The notes beneath the pieces were generated by a model. The model searched no databases. It saw only the letters and a list, made by a program, of their open reading frames with translations, and was not told where the DNA came from. Positions 1 to 9,234 of a DNA stretch of 64,000 bases are shown one piece after another. Every line of letters starts with the position of its first letter. Positions within the stretch are counted from its first letter, which is position 1. The stretch is from Hyphomicrobiales bacterium. GTDB lineage: Bacteria > Pseudomonadota > Alphaproteobacteria > Rhizobiales > Rhizobiaceae. The stretch is from assembly GCA_900473205.1 (NCBI GenBank), contig UCLB01000022.1:124001-188000 (forward strand), read 5' to 3'. The position numbers were made by a program, and so were the translations under genes.

Positions 1-643
1 GCTGGATTTGCATTTCGTTGAAGCTCTGCGCCAAACGGCCCATCTCGTCTTTCGAGCGCCAGTCCACATGGTGGCGGGAGCCTAGTCGTCGTGTCGCCTC
101 GATGGCTGCAGTCAACCGCAGCAGCGGCTTCATGATCATCAGGCGATTGCCGATAATGGCGGCGGCAAAGATGGTCAGAATAGCCAAAACGAAAATCGAA
201 ATGAAGGCCAGTTCGAGATTGCTGAGCGAGGTGAAGAGGCCGACATTCTGGAAGAACACGGTGATGGTGCCGACCTTCGTTTCGCCATCGAGGTTTTTGT
301 AGGTGATGTCACGGGTGATGGATGACGTGTCGTCGGAGGCACTAGCACCTGCCGTTTGTGTCACATCCAGATGGCCAAACGTATCGCGCACCTTGACCAT
401 ATAGACGGCAGGGTCTGCAACCAGCGTGCCGGTGATCTGGTTGATGCTTTCGTCGTCCAGATCCCAAAGCGGGCGACCGAGCGCCTGCGAGTTGGCGACG
501 AGCAGAATTTCGAGGCGGTCCCGCTGGTTGGCAACGGATTCATGGTGGGAGAGCATCAGGAGAATGGTGAAGAGCGGTGCGACCAACGCGAAAAGTGCGC
601 CAGAAACGATCGCAACGAAGCGACTTTCTACGGAATGGGTCAT
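1..643 (-). CDS. Membrane sensor protein with HAMP domain, C-terminal part outside window
   Basis: Reading from an ATG at 643 on the minus strand gives an open frame that runs off the left edge. It has one N-terminal membrane segment (about residues 8-27), a roughly 120-residue extracytoplasmic domain, a second membrane segment, then a HAMP linker whose last visible residues are DEMGRLAQSFNEMQ. This is the usual front end of a receptor whose output (histidine kinase, GGDEF or MCP) lies beyond the window, so the output type cannot be stated. It lies just downstream of rplY but is separated from it by a terminator, so it is probably transcribed alone. The start was chosen because it is the first ATG ahead of the membrane segment. 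Confidence 0.75.
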   Translation of the reverse strand, partial: MTHSVESRFVAIVSGALFALVAPLFTILLMLSHHESVANQRDRLEILLVANSQALGRPLWDLDDESINQITGTLVADPAVYMVKVRDTFGHLDVTQTAGASASDDTSSITRDITYKNLDGETKVGTITVFFQNVGLFTSLSNLELAFISIFVLAILTIFAAAIIGNRLMIMKPLLRLTAAIEATRRLGSRHHVDWRSKDEMGRLAQSFNEMQIQ

Positions 644-958
644 CTGCCTTTACTACCGCCCCTTGCCCTTCAAACCCTTGCCACGCAATCCCAGCCTGCG
701 CGATAAAAAGTCTCGTTCTCAAATACTTACGAGATTTAGATTTTCGGTGGGATCATGCGTAACCCCGAACGTGCTAATGTGCGATTTATAAACCTAAAGT
801 TTTGACTGAACGTTTCCGGGAATGCTTAATTGTTGCTGAAGAATTTCATTGGCGAACAATACAATTTCTCAAAATTGCAATAGGACATAAAAAATGCCCC
901 GCATCTTGCGATGCGAGGCATTGAATAAAAAGAGGAATACAGCGCCGTAGCGCCGGTA
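644..958. other. Intergenic stretch: sensor promoter region and rplY terminator
   Basis: I see no gene here. It contains the intrinsic terminator of rplY (894-921) and, towards 644, the region that must hold the promoter of the minus-strand sensor gene. A weak 6-bp hairpin (tctcgt/acgaga, around 712-735) is visible. No convincing promoter hexamers were identified. Confidence 0.6.
888..921 (-). terminator. Intrinsic terminator of rplY
   Basis: Arms 894-905 and 910-921 form a 12-bp stem with one G-U pair and a 4-nt loop. On the minus strand the stem is followed by a run of T. It lies 38 bp after the rplY stop codon. Confidence 0.9.
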
Positions 959-1576
959 TTATTCTTCGGAAGCTTCTTCTGCAGGAGCTTCTGCTTCGTC
1001 AACAACCGCGACCGTTGGTGGTACGATGGTTGCAATTGTGAAGTCGCGGTCAGTGATGACAGGTGCAACGTTCTTTGGCAGCTTCACATTCGAGATGTGG
1101 ATGCTGTCGCCGATCTTGGCGCCGTCGAGATCAACCGTGATCGCTTCAGGAATGTCGTTTGCAGGAACGTGAGCTTCGACAGTGTGACGAACGATGTTGA
1201 GAACGCCACCCTTCTTGATCTCGGACTTGTCTTCATTGATGAAGTGGACCGGGATTTCGACCGTAACCTGCGAATTGCCGGATACGCGCAGGAAGTCTAC
1301 GTGCACCATGAAATCGCGGACTGGATCGCGCTGGTAGTCCTTTGGCAGAACCTTGTACTTCTTGCCATCGACGTCGATCGTCGCGACAGTGGTCATGAAA
1401 CCGCCAGCCTGGACGCGCTTGGTGACTTCGTTGGTCGAAATCGCGATAGAAATTGGGGCTTGCTTGTCACCATAGATGACAGCAGGAATCAAACCGTTGC
1501 GACGAAGTTCACGAGAGGACCCCTTACCAACTCGTTCGCGCGCCTCGGCCTTGAGCTCATACGATTCTTTGCTCAT
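959..1576 (-). CDS. rplY: 50S ribosomal protein L25 (long Ctc/general stress type)
   Basis: This 205-residue protein belongs to the long L25/Ctc class: an N-terminal 5S-rRNA-binding beta-barrel domain (about 1-95, beginning [19 protein letters not shown]) followed by a C-terminal TL5-type domain. It ends in an acidic Ala/Glu tail ([12 protein letters not shown]), common in alphaproteobacteria. It binds 5S rRNA in the large ribosomal subunit. The ATG at 1576 is preceded by an AAAGGAT-like ribosome binding site. In many rhizobia pth follows rplY; here a sensor gene follows instead. A minus-strand TATACT (1701-1706) in the upstream gap is a possible -10 element. Confidence 0.95.
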   Translation of the reverse strand: MSKESYELKAEARERVGKGSSRELRRNGLIPAVIYGDKQAPISIAISTNEVTKRVQAGGFMTTVATIDVDGKKYKVLPKDYQRDPVRDFMVHVDFLRVSGNSQVTVEIPVHFINEDKSEIKKGGVLNIVRHTVEAHVPANDIPEAITVDLDGAKIGDSIHISNVKLPKNVAPVITDRDFTIATIVPPTVAVVDEAEAPAEEASEE

Positions 1577-1890
1577 GGCATAATCCTTTTAGGTTGTCTG
1601 GAGAGTTCATTCCGGCGTACCGGAGCAAACTGGAGAAGGCGTTTGACAGCCGTCTCGCCCGCGTTGCCTCCAAGGGTGTCTACACGGATGCGGGCGCTAT
1701 AGTATAAAGAGGGGGCAAAGGCAAGCCTTCGTCATCCGCATGACACAAAGCTCTGTCGCTCATCTCCTGCTTTAACTGCGCGGAGGCAGCACCATTTAGG
1801 GGAGAGTATTTTAACCTCTACTTATCTATATCGATAAACGCAGTAAAAACCCATCATCATTATGCTCTGCAACAATTCAACAGATGCGTG
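1577..1890. other. Divergent promoter region between rplY and the MHYT protein gene
   Basis: No gene is seen. The minus strand carries a TATACT hexamer at 1701-1706 that could be the rplY -10 box. Near 1821-1836 an imperfect inverted repeat (TTATC...GATAA) sits in AT-rich DNA ahead of the MHYT gene and could be part of its promoter or operator. Neither assignment is firm. Confidence 0.4.
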
Positions 1891-3969
1891 ATGTTAATGT
1901 ATCAAATTCTGACCTGCCTCGCTGTAGACCACGACGTTCGCTATACATTAGCCGCAGTCACCATCTGCGTTCTGGGCAGCTTCCTGACCATGCGCCTGTT
2001 TTCCCGTGCGCGGCAGTCAACTTCCATCCAGCGCGTCAACTGGCTGTTTCTGGCGGGCATGATTGGTGGCACCACCATCTGGACCACGCATTTCGTGGCC
2101 ATGCTGGGATATCAGGCACCCGGAAGCGTCGGCTTTCTGCCAGTTTTCACCGGCCTGTCCTTCATCATTGCCGTCGCTGCAACCATGGCTGGGCTGGCCA
2201 TTTCCACCTATGGCGGCCACACGGCGCTGGCGGAGGGCGGCGGTCTGGTCGTCGGTCTTGGCATTGCCAGCATGCATTATACCGGCATGGCAGCCTATGC
2301 CGTCCAGGGCTCACTCGTCTGGGATCAATATTACGTCGTTGCGTCCATGGTCTTCGGCGCAGTTTTTGGCATGCTGGCGACAAACCGTATCGTGCGGCCG
2401 GTCAACTGGTTCTGCAAATATAGCGGCATGACCTTTCTCGTGCTGGCCATCGCCTCCACGCATTACACCGCCATGGCCGCCTTTTCGGTCGCCTTCAACC
2501 CGTCCTTCATGATCGCCCCGTCCCTGATGTCGCCAGCCCTAATGGGTGGTAGCGCAATCATCATCACCTTTGTGCTTCTGGCCTTCGGCTTCTCCACCTA
2601 TGTCATCGATTCTGAAACCAGCCTGCAGGCCGTTGCGCGCTACCGCCATCTGTCGCTGCACGACGCGTTGACCGGTATTCCCAACCGCGCAGCGTTTCAG
2701 GAGCATTTACAGGCATTGTTGAAGCGCAGTGCTGATCCTACGGCGCGCATTGCGCTTCTCTCTTTCGATCTCGACCGCTTCAAGGAAATCAACGACGTCC
2801 ACGGCCATGGGGCAGGGGATGCGGTGCTGCGGTCTCTGGCAGACCGCATGAGCTCCGTTCTCCAGCCGGGTGAATTCGTGGCGCGCGTGGGTGGCGATGA
2901 ATTTGTGGCGGTGCTGCACCGTTATTATTCGCGTGCGGATGGCCTGGCATTCGCCAACCGTCTTCTGGCCGAAGTTTTGAAGCCCATTGAATGGAAAGAA
3001 ACAGTTCTGTCGGTCGGTGCCAGCATTGGCATTGCCATCGGCAACTCGCACACGAAGAATGTCGATACGCTGATCTCTCAGGCAGATGTGGCCATGTACC
3101 GCGCCAAGAGCGACGTGACCGGCACGATCTGCTTTTACGACAAGTCCATGGATGAAGCCTCGCGCGCCCGTAACGCCCTTGCAGTCAGCATGCGCTCCGG
3201 GCTGAGCAACGGTGCATTCGAGCTTTATTTCCAGCAACAGAACGACACCAGCAGCGGCGCAATCGTCGGCTTCGAGGTTCTGTTGCGCTGGAACCACCCG
3301 GACCGTGGCATGATTTCGCCTGCCGAATTCATTCCGATTGCAGAGCAGACCGGCTTTATCATCGAAATGGGTGAATGGGTGCTGCGCGAAGCATGCTTGC
3401 ACGCGGTGCGCTGGAGAAACCCGCTGAGCGTTGCCGTCAACGTCGCGCCCTTGCAGCTGTCCGATTCCGATTTCGTGCAGAAGGTGCAGCGTATTCTTAA
3501 GGAAAGCGGTCTGGAACCCAGCCGACTTGAACTGGAAATCACCGAAAGCGGCATCATTGCCGATCACCGCCATGCGCTGGTGACGATCCGCCGTCTGAAG
3601 TCGCTCGGCGTGCGCATCGCCATGGATGATTACGGCACGGGCTACTCGTCGCTATCGACCTTGCAGAGCTTTCCCTTCGACAAGATCAAGATTGACCGTG
3701 GCTTCGTGGAAGGCTTGGGCACCAGCATCCAGTCACAAGCCATCGTCCGCTCTACGCTGATCCTTGCCAACAGTCTCGACATTCCCGTTCTGGCGGAAGG
3801 CGTGGAAACGCAGGCACATATGGAGTTTCTGCGCCGCGAAGGATGCCAGCATGTGCAGGGCTATTATTTCGGTCGTCCGGGGCCAGCGGCCACCATCGAT
3901 GCCATCGTGAATTTCGTGCCTGATATCGACATAATCGTCGAAAAAGCGGGCCTTCCACTGGCAAGCTGA
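1891..3969 (+). CDS. MHYT-GGDEF-EAL cyclic di-GMP signalling protein
   Basis: An integral membrane c-di-GMP enzyme of about 692 residues. The first ~240 residues carry seven membrane segments with three MHYT-type motifs (TTHFVAM near 66, SMHYTGMA near 128, STHYTAMA near 190), a domain thought to bind a diatomic gas through copper. A GGDEF domain follows, with the intact signature GGDEF at about 335-339. The EAL domain reads EVL in place of EAL, but has the other phosphodiesterase landmarks (DDYGTGYSS, KIDRGF, LAEGVET). Both synthase and phosphodiesterase activity are therefore possible. Starts GTG 1888, ATG 1891 and ATG 1897 are all feasible with no clear ribosome binding site. It stands alone between divergent rplY and the downstream regulator. 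Confidence 0.88.
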   Translation: MLMYQILTCLAVDHDVRYTLAAVTICVLGSFLTMRLFSRARQSTSIQRVNWLFLAGMIGGTTIWTTHFVAMLGYQAPGSVGFLPVFTGLSFIIAVAATMAGLAISTYGGHTALAEGGGLVVGLGIASMHYTGMAAYAVQGSLVWDQYYVVASMVFGAVFGMLATNRIVRPVNWFCKYSGMTFLVLAIASTHYTAMAAFSVAFNPSFMIAPSLMSPALMGGSAIIITFVLLAFGFSTYVIDSETSLQAVARYRHLSLHDALTGIPNRAAFQEHLQALLKRSADPTARIALLSFDLDRFKEINDVHGHGAGDAVLRSLADRMSSVLQPGEFVARVGGDEFVAVLHRYYSRADGLAFANRLLAEVLKPIEWKETVLSVGASIGIAIGNSHTKNVDTLISQADVAMYRAKSDVTGTICFYDKSMDEASRARNALAVSMRSGLSNGAFELYFQQQNDTSSGAIVGFEVLLRWNHPDRGMISPAEFIPIAEQTGFIIEMGEWVLREACLHAVRWRNPLSVAVNVAPLQLSDSDFVQKVQRILKESGLEPSRLELEITESGIIADHRHALVTIRRLKSLGVRIAMDDYGTGYSSLSTLQSFPFDKIKIDRGFVEGLGTSIQSQAIVRSTLILANSLDIPVLAEGVETQAHMEFLRREGCQHVQGYYFGRPGPAATIDAIVNFVPDIDIIVEKAGLPLAS

Positions 3970-4052
3970 GCGAGATCCGAACGTATAACGCTTTTTTTCA
4001 TTGAAAGAGCGGCACTTCCGGCGCACCATCCCGAAAAAATCGGGAGGAGCAT

Positions 4053-5012
4053 ATGTCCATCGGCACGGCACATGCGGAGCATGTGTACCAAAGCGCCAGC
4101 CAGCCTTCGGCTGCGGCCAGCTCACCTATCATTGCGTCCTGGCGGCGCTGCATGACGATGCACCATCTGGCACCGGAAAAAAGCAGCAAGCCGATCTTTC
4201 TGGCCGATGCCGAGTTTCGGCGTGCGCGGGAAATCTCTGCCGGACTGATTGCCGAAAGCGCTGATGAGTTGGACCGGATTTTCACCACGGTCGGCAAAGC
4301 CGGGTGCTGCCTGCTTTTGACGGATGCCGATGGCGTGGCGCTGGAACGACGCGGTGCCGCGACCGACGATCAGGATTTCCGCCAGCTTGGCCTGTGGTCC
4401 GGTGCGGTGTGGAGCGAGGCGAGCGTGGGCACCAACGGCATCGGCACTGCTCTCGCCGATGAGCGTTCCGTCACCATTTACCGCGACCAGCACTTCTTCT
4501 CATCCAATATCAGCCTGTGCTGCACCACTGCTCCCATTCGTGATCATCTGGGGCAGGTAACCGGCGCGCTCGATATTTCCACCTGCCGCGATGACGTCAA
4601 CGAGTTCACCTTCTCTATGCTGACGCAGGCAGTGCGTGATGCCGCGCAGCGCATCGAGGGCAATCTTTTTCGGCGGGCTTTTCCCGGCGCACGCATTCTC
4701 ATGCTGCCATCCGGCAACGCGACTGCCTTGTCGCTTCTGGCGGTGGATCAGGATGATATCATCTTAGGCGCGACACGGGCTGCAAGGCTCGCGTTGCGGC
4801 TGGATGATGCGCATCTGGCTGCTGGCATTCCTGCATCGGACGCGCTGCGGGAAGATCGCCACGACAGGGGCGCCGAGCTTGCCGAGGCAGAACGGGCAGC
4901 TCTCCGCCGCGTTCTTTCCCGTGTCAATGGCAATATCACCCAGGCCGCCTCCCTGCTCGGCATCAGCCGCGCGACCCTGCACCGCAAGATGAAGAAGCTT
5001 GCGGTTCACTGA
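4053..5012 (+). CDS. GAF-Fis transcription regulator lacking the sigma-54 AAA+ domain (AcoR-like)
   Basis: The 319-residue protein matches the two ends of an AcoR-type sigma-54 activator. The N-terminal region has the SWRRC start typical of the family and a GAF sensory domain (about 60-205, with the SVGTNGIGTAL stretch). The C-terminus is a Fis-type helix-turn-helix (about 280-317, ITQAASLLGISRATLHRKMKK). The central AAA+ ATPase is absent: no Walker A, no GAFTGA motif. It can bind DNA and sense a ligand but should not remodel sigma-54 polymerase by itself. The ATG at 4053 follows a strong GGAGGAG site. It lies 156 bp upstream of an acetaldehyde dehydrogenase gene on the same strand, so it probably controls that gene. 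Confidence 0.85.
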   Translation: MSIGTAHAEHVYQSASQPSAAASSPIIASWRRCMTMHHLAPEKSSKPIFLADAEFRRAREISAGLIAESADELDRIFTTVGKAGCCLLLTDADGVALERRGAATDDQDFRQLGLWSGAVWSEASVGTNGIGTALADERSVTIYRDQHFFSSNISLCCTTAPIRDHLGQVTGALDISTCRDDVNEFTFSMLTQAVRDAAQRIEGNLFRRAFPGARILMLPSGNATALSLLAVDQDDIILGATRAARLALRLDDAHLAAGIPASDALREDRHDRGAELAEAERAALRRVLSRVNGNITQAASLLGISRATLHRKMKKLAVH

Positions 5013-5168
5013 TCGCGTTTATGGTGCATTGGTGGATTGCGCTGTCGCAGAAGTGAAACACTGTGCAGTGCGGAATGTCCCCTCGACCCTATGAAACGCG
5101 CAATTCTGCGCCCACCTTCCTCTCACGCGGTCAGATAAGGGCCGCCTGTCATCAGGGAGGATGAACTC

Positions 5169-6686
5169 ATGAACATTCAGGTCCAGCACAAGGCCGGTGA
5201 AACGCCGTTCAAGCTGAAATATGGAAACTACATTGGCGGCCAGTGGGTGGAGCCGAAGTCCGGTCGCTATATGGACAACCTGTCTCCGGTGACGGGTCAC
5301 AAGATTTGCGAAGTGCCGCGCTCCGACGCCAGCGACATTGAATTCGCTCTGGATGCCGCCCACAAGGCGCGCGCCGCTTGGGGCCGCACAAGTGCGACAG
5401 AACGCTCCAACATTCTGCTCAAAATCGCCCAGCGTATCGAAGACAATCTAGAGCTGATCGCACGCGCTGAGACATGGGACAATGGCAAGCCGCTACGCGA
5501 AACCACCAATGCCGATATCCCTCTCGCCATCGACCACTTCCGCTATTTTGCCGGTTGCATTCGTGCGCAGGAAGGCTCGATTGCCCAGATCGACAATGAC
5601 ACGGTCGCCTATCACTTCCACGAGCCGCTGGGCGTCGTCGGCCAGATCATTCCCTGGAACTTCCCTATCCTTATGGCGACATGGAAGCTGGCTCCGGCGC
5701 TGGCCGCCGGCAACTGCGTGGTGCTGAAGCCTGCGGAACAGACGCCTGCATCCATTCTGCTTGTCATGGAGCTGATCGAAGATCTGCTGCCGCCCGGCGT
5801 GGTCAACATCGTCAATGGTCTGGGCACCGAAGCGGGCAAGCCGCTGGCGCAAAGCAACCGCATCGCCAAGATCGCCTTTACCGGCTCCACATCGGTCGGC
5901 AAGGAAATCATGCGCTACGCTGCCGATAACGTCACCAACATCACGCTGGAACTGGGCGGCAAGTCTCCGAACATCTTCTTTGCCGACGTGATGAACGAGG
6001 ATGACGCTTTCCTCGACAAGGCGCTCGAAGGCTTTGCGATGTTCGCGCTCAATCAGGGCGAAGTCTGCACATGCCCGTCCCGCGCGCTGGTGCATGAATC
6101 CATCTATGACCGCTTCATGGAAAAAGCCATCAAGCGCGTTGAAGCCATCAGCCAGGACGATCCTCTTAACGCCGGAACCATGATTGGCGCTCAGGCCTCG
6201 CAGGAACAGTTCGACAAGATCATGAGCTATCTTGAAATCGGCAAAAAGGAAGGCGCGAAAGTGCTGACTGGCGGCGACAAGAAATCGCTCTCTGGCAATC
6301 TGAAGGACGGCTTCTACATCCAGCCGACTGTGTTCGAAGGCAACAACAAGATGCGGGTGTTCCAGGAAGAAATCTTCGGCCCCGTCGTCTCCGTCACCAC
6401 TTTCAAGACCGTGGAAGAGGCCATCGAAATCGCCAATGACACTGTTTATGGCCTCGGCGCTGGTGTGTGGAGCCGCGATACCAATACGGCTTACCGGGCA
6501 GGGCGTGGCATCGAAGCCGGTCGCGTCTGGACCAATTGCTACCACGCCTATCCAGCTGGTGCCGCTTTCGGCGGTTACAAGCAGTCGGGCATAGGTCGCG
6601 AGACACACAAGATGATGCTCGACCATTATCAGCAGACGAAGAACCTGCTGGTTTCCTACAGCCCCAACAAGCTTGGCTTCTTCTGA
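5169..6686 (+). CDS. NAD-dependent aldehyde dehydrogenase, acetaldehyde dehydrogenase AcoD/ExaC type
   Basis: A full-length 505-residue ALDH. It has the NAD fold region (IIPWNFP near 160, [10 protein letters not shown] near 237), the general base in LELGGKSP (Glu 261) and the catalytic cysteine in [11 protein letters not shown] (Cys 300, with a second Cys at 302). The CTCPSR context is typical of the acetaldehyde dehydrogenases linked to acetoin and ethanol breakdown, so acetaldehyde to acetate is the likely reaction in the cytoplasm. A GGAGG site precedes the ATG. The adjacent GAF-Fis regulator gene supports induction by an alcohol, aldehyde or acetoin-like compound. The exact substrate is inferred. 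Confidence 0.9.
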   Translation: MNIQVQHKAGETPFKLKYGNYIGGQWVEPKSGRYMDNLSPVTGHKICEVPRSDASDIEFALDAAHKARAAWGRTSATERSNILLKIAQRIEDNLELIARAETWDNGKPLRETTNADIPLAIDHFRYFAGCIRAQEGSIAQIDNDTVAYHFHEPLGVVGQIIPWNFPILMATWKLAPALAAGNCVVLKPAEQTPASILLVMELIEDLLPPGVVNIVNGLGTEAGKPLAQSNRIAKIAFTGSTSVGKEIMRYAADNVTNITLELGGKSPNIFFADVMNEDDAFLDKALEGFAMFALNQGEVCTCPSRALVHESIYDRFMEKAIKRVEAISQDDPLNAGTMIGAQASQEQFDKIMSYLEIGKKEGAKVLTGGDKKSLSGNLKDGFYIQPTVFEGNNKMRVFQEEIFGPVVSVTTFKTVEEAIEIANDTVYGLGAGVWSRDTNTAYRAGRGIEAGRVWTNCYHAYPAGAAFGGYKQSGIGRETHKMMLDHYQQTKNLLVSYSPNKLGFF

Positions 6687-7132
6687 GGGCTGTCACTTTT
6701 CTCCCCGGAGCCGGCGGTACCTGCCGCCGGTAAACTCCCGGAAGTTCTCAAGGGCTTCCGGGAGGCCCTGAAAATCACTCACAGCGGATCACGCGATCCG
6801 ACTTAAAACTGTAACCTGTTTGGCGCATATCGTTACCGTTCATCGAGCGGTGGAGCGATATGCGCCACTTTATTTATAGTATTTTACGCGACCAGCGGGA
6901 GCAGGTTGCCTTCATGAGATATTGCGAAGCCGGATTTTCAAAAGCGAAGAGCCACGACCTGCCAATTCATTGCGATGCGGGTCGTTCTCTCCTCCATCTT
7001 ACCATCGAGGCAGGGCGCGTTATGGCCCGTCGTTCAATCGCGCGGATCGTTTCGCGGGCGCAGCGCAATATTGGCTTTGGGCTAAAGCAACCCTTCAGCG
7101 CTTGCTGGTTAAACGCATAGGGAATTCCGACA
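6687..7132. other. Intergenic stretch with two tandem hairpins and a doubtful small ORF
   Basis: Just after the ALDH stop are two perfect inverted repeats: 6711-6717 with 6724-6730 (7 bp), and 6735-6744 with 6755-6764 (10 bp, loop 10 nt). Neither is followed by a clear T-run. A small ORF at 6860-7120 (86 codons) has no recognisable domain and no clear ribosome binding site, so I do not call it a gene. The remainder probably holds the promoter of the PAP2 gene. Confidence 0.5.
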
Positions 7133-8014
7133 ATGCAACCTGATCTCCTTCACATGCGCATAACTGTCTGGCTCATGATCGTCACGTTGTGCGCCGTCAT
7201 CTTCTTTGCCGTGTTCCCCTTCGTAGACCTCTACGTTGCCGAATTTTTCTTCAAGAACGGTCATGGTGCCTGGATCGGGGTGGAGAAACCTTTTCCAATG
7301 TGGCGGAACATCTTGCGCCATGCCACCGGAACCATCGTCATCATCACCTTCCTTGTTTTTGTCGGCAATCTGATACTGGCTTCAGAACAGAAAACAGGAT
7401 GGCGTGTCTGGGCGTTTCTCTGGTCGCCCATGTTTCTGTGCGCCGGAATTCTGGTGAACATGACGCTGAAAACGCATCTGGGACGGGCGCGGCCCAATGG
7501 CGTCATGGAGTGCGGCGGTTCCCAGACATTCACGCCTCCGTTTCAATGGTCGGATCAATGCGTTTCGAATTGTTCCTTTTCCTCCGGCGAGGCCGCGATG
7601 ATGGCGTGTTTCGTGTTGCCGCTCTGCGTGTTGATCTGGCCGCAGCTTTCACGTCTCCGAAAGATCATCTGCGCCAGCACCGCGAGCTTTCTCATCGTCA
7701 ACATGGGTCTGTTGAGAATGGCGGCGGGCCGTCACTTCCTAAGCGACGTCGTGATGTCCGTTCTTTTTGCAGCGCTGACGACGCTGTTTCTCTATCGCCT
7801 GCTGGGCATCGGTCAGCACCGCGAGGTCTTCACGCTCTCAGCGGTCTGTCATGACTGTCACAGGCTTTTGCGGGATGCTTTTATGTGGGGACGCAAGGCA
7901 ACGGTGCGCGGTCGTAAAGCTGTGGCGGTGGCCAGAGGTTTCATTGCGAATGATAACGGTCGTCGCTCCACCGAAAATCGTGTGGGCACATCGAATTCGA
8001 GCGGTACCGTGTAA
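7133..8014 (+). CDS. PAP2-family membrane phosphatase with variant motif 2
   Basis: This 293-residue membrane protein has about six hydrophobic segments and the PAP2 signature. Motif 1 is K113...RARP (Lys 113 to Pro 121). Motif 3 is R195-x5-H201-x3-D205. Motif 2 reads SSGE at 150-153 where the family usually has PSGH. PAP2 membrane enzymes remove phosphate from lipid substrates (lipid A, undecaprenyl pyrophosphate, phosphatidates) at the periplasmic face; the substrate here is unknown. After residue ~235 a basic, low-complexity tail follows. The ATG at 7133 was taken; an internal ATG at 7154 is possible. The stop codon sits in the loop of a perfect 10-bp hairpin. Confidence 0.8.
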   Translation: MQPDLLHMRITVWLMIVTLCAVIFFAVFPFVDLYVAEFFFKNGHGAWIGVEKPFPMWRNILRHATGTIVIITFLVFVGNLILASEQKTGWRVWAFLWSPMFLCAGILVNMTLKTHLGRARPNGVMECGGSQTFTPPFQWSDQCVSNCSFSSGEAAMMACFVLPLCVLIWPQLSRLRKIICASTASFLIVNMGLLRMAAGRHFLSDVVMSVLFAALTTLFLYRLLGIGQHREVFTLSAVCHDCHRLLRDAFMWGRKATVRGRKAVAVARGFIANDNGRRSTENRVGTSNSSGTV

Positions 8015-8024
8015 ACGGTACCGC
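8001..8024. repeat. Perfect 10-bp inverted repeat around the PAP2 stop codon
   Basis: gcggtaccgt at 8001-8010 pairs with acggtaccgc at 8015-8024 around a GTAA loop that contains part of the stop codon. There is no T-run on either side, so it is not a standard intrinsic terminator. It may protect or end both the PAP2 and prs transcripts. Confidence 0.6.
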
Positions 8025-8059
8025 CCCAAATTCACAAGACATGCGTTAGGGCGGTTGCC

Positions 8060-8992
8060 TTAGTCGAACAGGCCCGAAACCGACTGTTCCATCGATGTGC
8101 GGTTGATTGCTTCGCCGAGCAGGGTGGCCGTGGTGATGACGCGGATGTTGTGCGCGGACTGCACGGCTGTCGTCGGCTGGATGCTGTCGGTGATGACGAG
8201 TTCGCGCAGCTTGGAGGAGGCGACGCGGGCGACGGCTCCACCGGAGAGAACGCCGTGGGTGATATAAGCGGTGACGCTGGTTGCGCCGTTCTTGAGCAGG
8301 GCCTCAGCCGCGTTGCACAGCGTGCCGCCGGAATCGACGATGTCGTCGATCAGCAGGCAGTCCTTGCCGGTTACGTCACCGATGACGTTCATGACTTCGG
8401 ATTCACCGGGACGGTCGCGGCGCTTGTCGACGATGGCAAGCAGACAGTCGAGACGCTTTGCGAGCGACCGAGCACGCACCACGCCGCCGACGTCAGGCGA
8501 AACGACCATGACGTTCTTGGTGTCGTAATGTTCCTTTACGTCGCGCGCCAGGATGGGCGCTGCGAAGAGGTTGTCTGTCGGAATATCGAAGAAGCCCTGA
8601 ATCTGGCCCGCATGCAGGTCGAGCGTCAGAACGCGGTCGGCACCGGCTTCGGTGATGAGATTGGCGACGAGCTTTGCGGAAATCGGTGTGCGGGGGCCGG
8701 CCTTGCGGTCCTGGCGGGCATAACCGAAATAGGGAAGAACTGCCGTAATGCGCTTTGCCGAGGAACGACGCATGGCGTCGATCATGATCAGCAGTTCCAT
8801 CAGGTGGTCGTTTGCCGGAAAAGACGTGGACTGAACGACGAAAACGTCTTCGCCGCGCACGTTTTCAGAAATTTCGACGAATATTTCCTGGTCCGCAAAC
8901 CGCTTTACAGTGGCATTTCCAAGAGGGACATTCAGATACTTGCAGATCGCTTCGGCCAGATGCCGGTTCGAATTGCCTGCGAAAACCTTCAT
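8060..8992 (-). CDS. prs: Ribose-phosphate pyrophosphokinase (PRPP synthase)
   Basis: The cytoplasmic enzyme makes PRPP from ribose 5-phosphate and ATP for purine, pyrimidine, histidine and tryptophan synthesis. The 310-residue form starting MKVFAGNSN at 8992 matches the family length. A longer frame to 9040 adds 16 residues with no homology, so I reject that start. Visible motifs are the flexible-loop region YARQDRK, the ribose-5-phosphate/PRPP loop [12 protein letters not shown] and the conserved [11 protein letters not shown] segment. It is read towards the PAP2 gene and probably has its own promoter in the 240-bp gap upstream. Confidence 0.97.
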   Translation of the reverse strand: MKVFAGNSNRHLAEAICKYLNVPLGNATVKRFADQEIFVEISENVRGEDVFVVQSTSFPANDHLMELLIMIDAMRRSSAKRITAVLPYFGYARQDRKAGPRTPISAKLVANLITEAGADRVLTLDLHAGQIQGFFDIPTDNLFAAPILARDVKEHYDTKNVMVVSPDVGGVVRARSLAKRLDCLLAIVDKRRDRPGESEVMNVIGDVTGKDCLLIDDIVDSGGTLCNAAEALLKNGATSVTAYITHGVLSGGAVARVASSKLRELVITDSIQPTTAVQSAHNIRVITTATLLGEAINRTSMEQSVSGLFD

Positions 8993-9234
8993 TGTTGCCG
9001 CCTGTTTCCATGCCATCGCTTGAGACCCGACAGAGAACATTCCCTGGGGTCTGTGCGTCGTTCAACGGGGAGGAATACCCGACCCAAAGGGTGTCGGACA
9101 CGCCGTTTTGCCATGGGCGCCTTAATAGCGGTGTTGCCCGTGAATGCAAGAGGTCAGAGGGAGTTACCCGTGATTTTCGTGAAAACTTTGTGACTTGGCC
9201 ACTGCTAAAAAAGTTTCCCACTATTTAAAGTTGA

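Noticed and set aside
5013-5168. A possible sigma-54 promoter (GG/GC elements) ahead of the ALDH gene
   Set aside because: The GG and GC dinucleotides present are not spaced by 10 bp, so the -24/-12 consensus is not met.
6860-7120. An 86-codon plus-strand frame between ALDH and PAP2
   Set aside because: No good ribosome binding site, no domain and a composition like the surrounding non-coding DNA; noted only in the intergenic entry.
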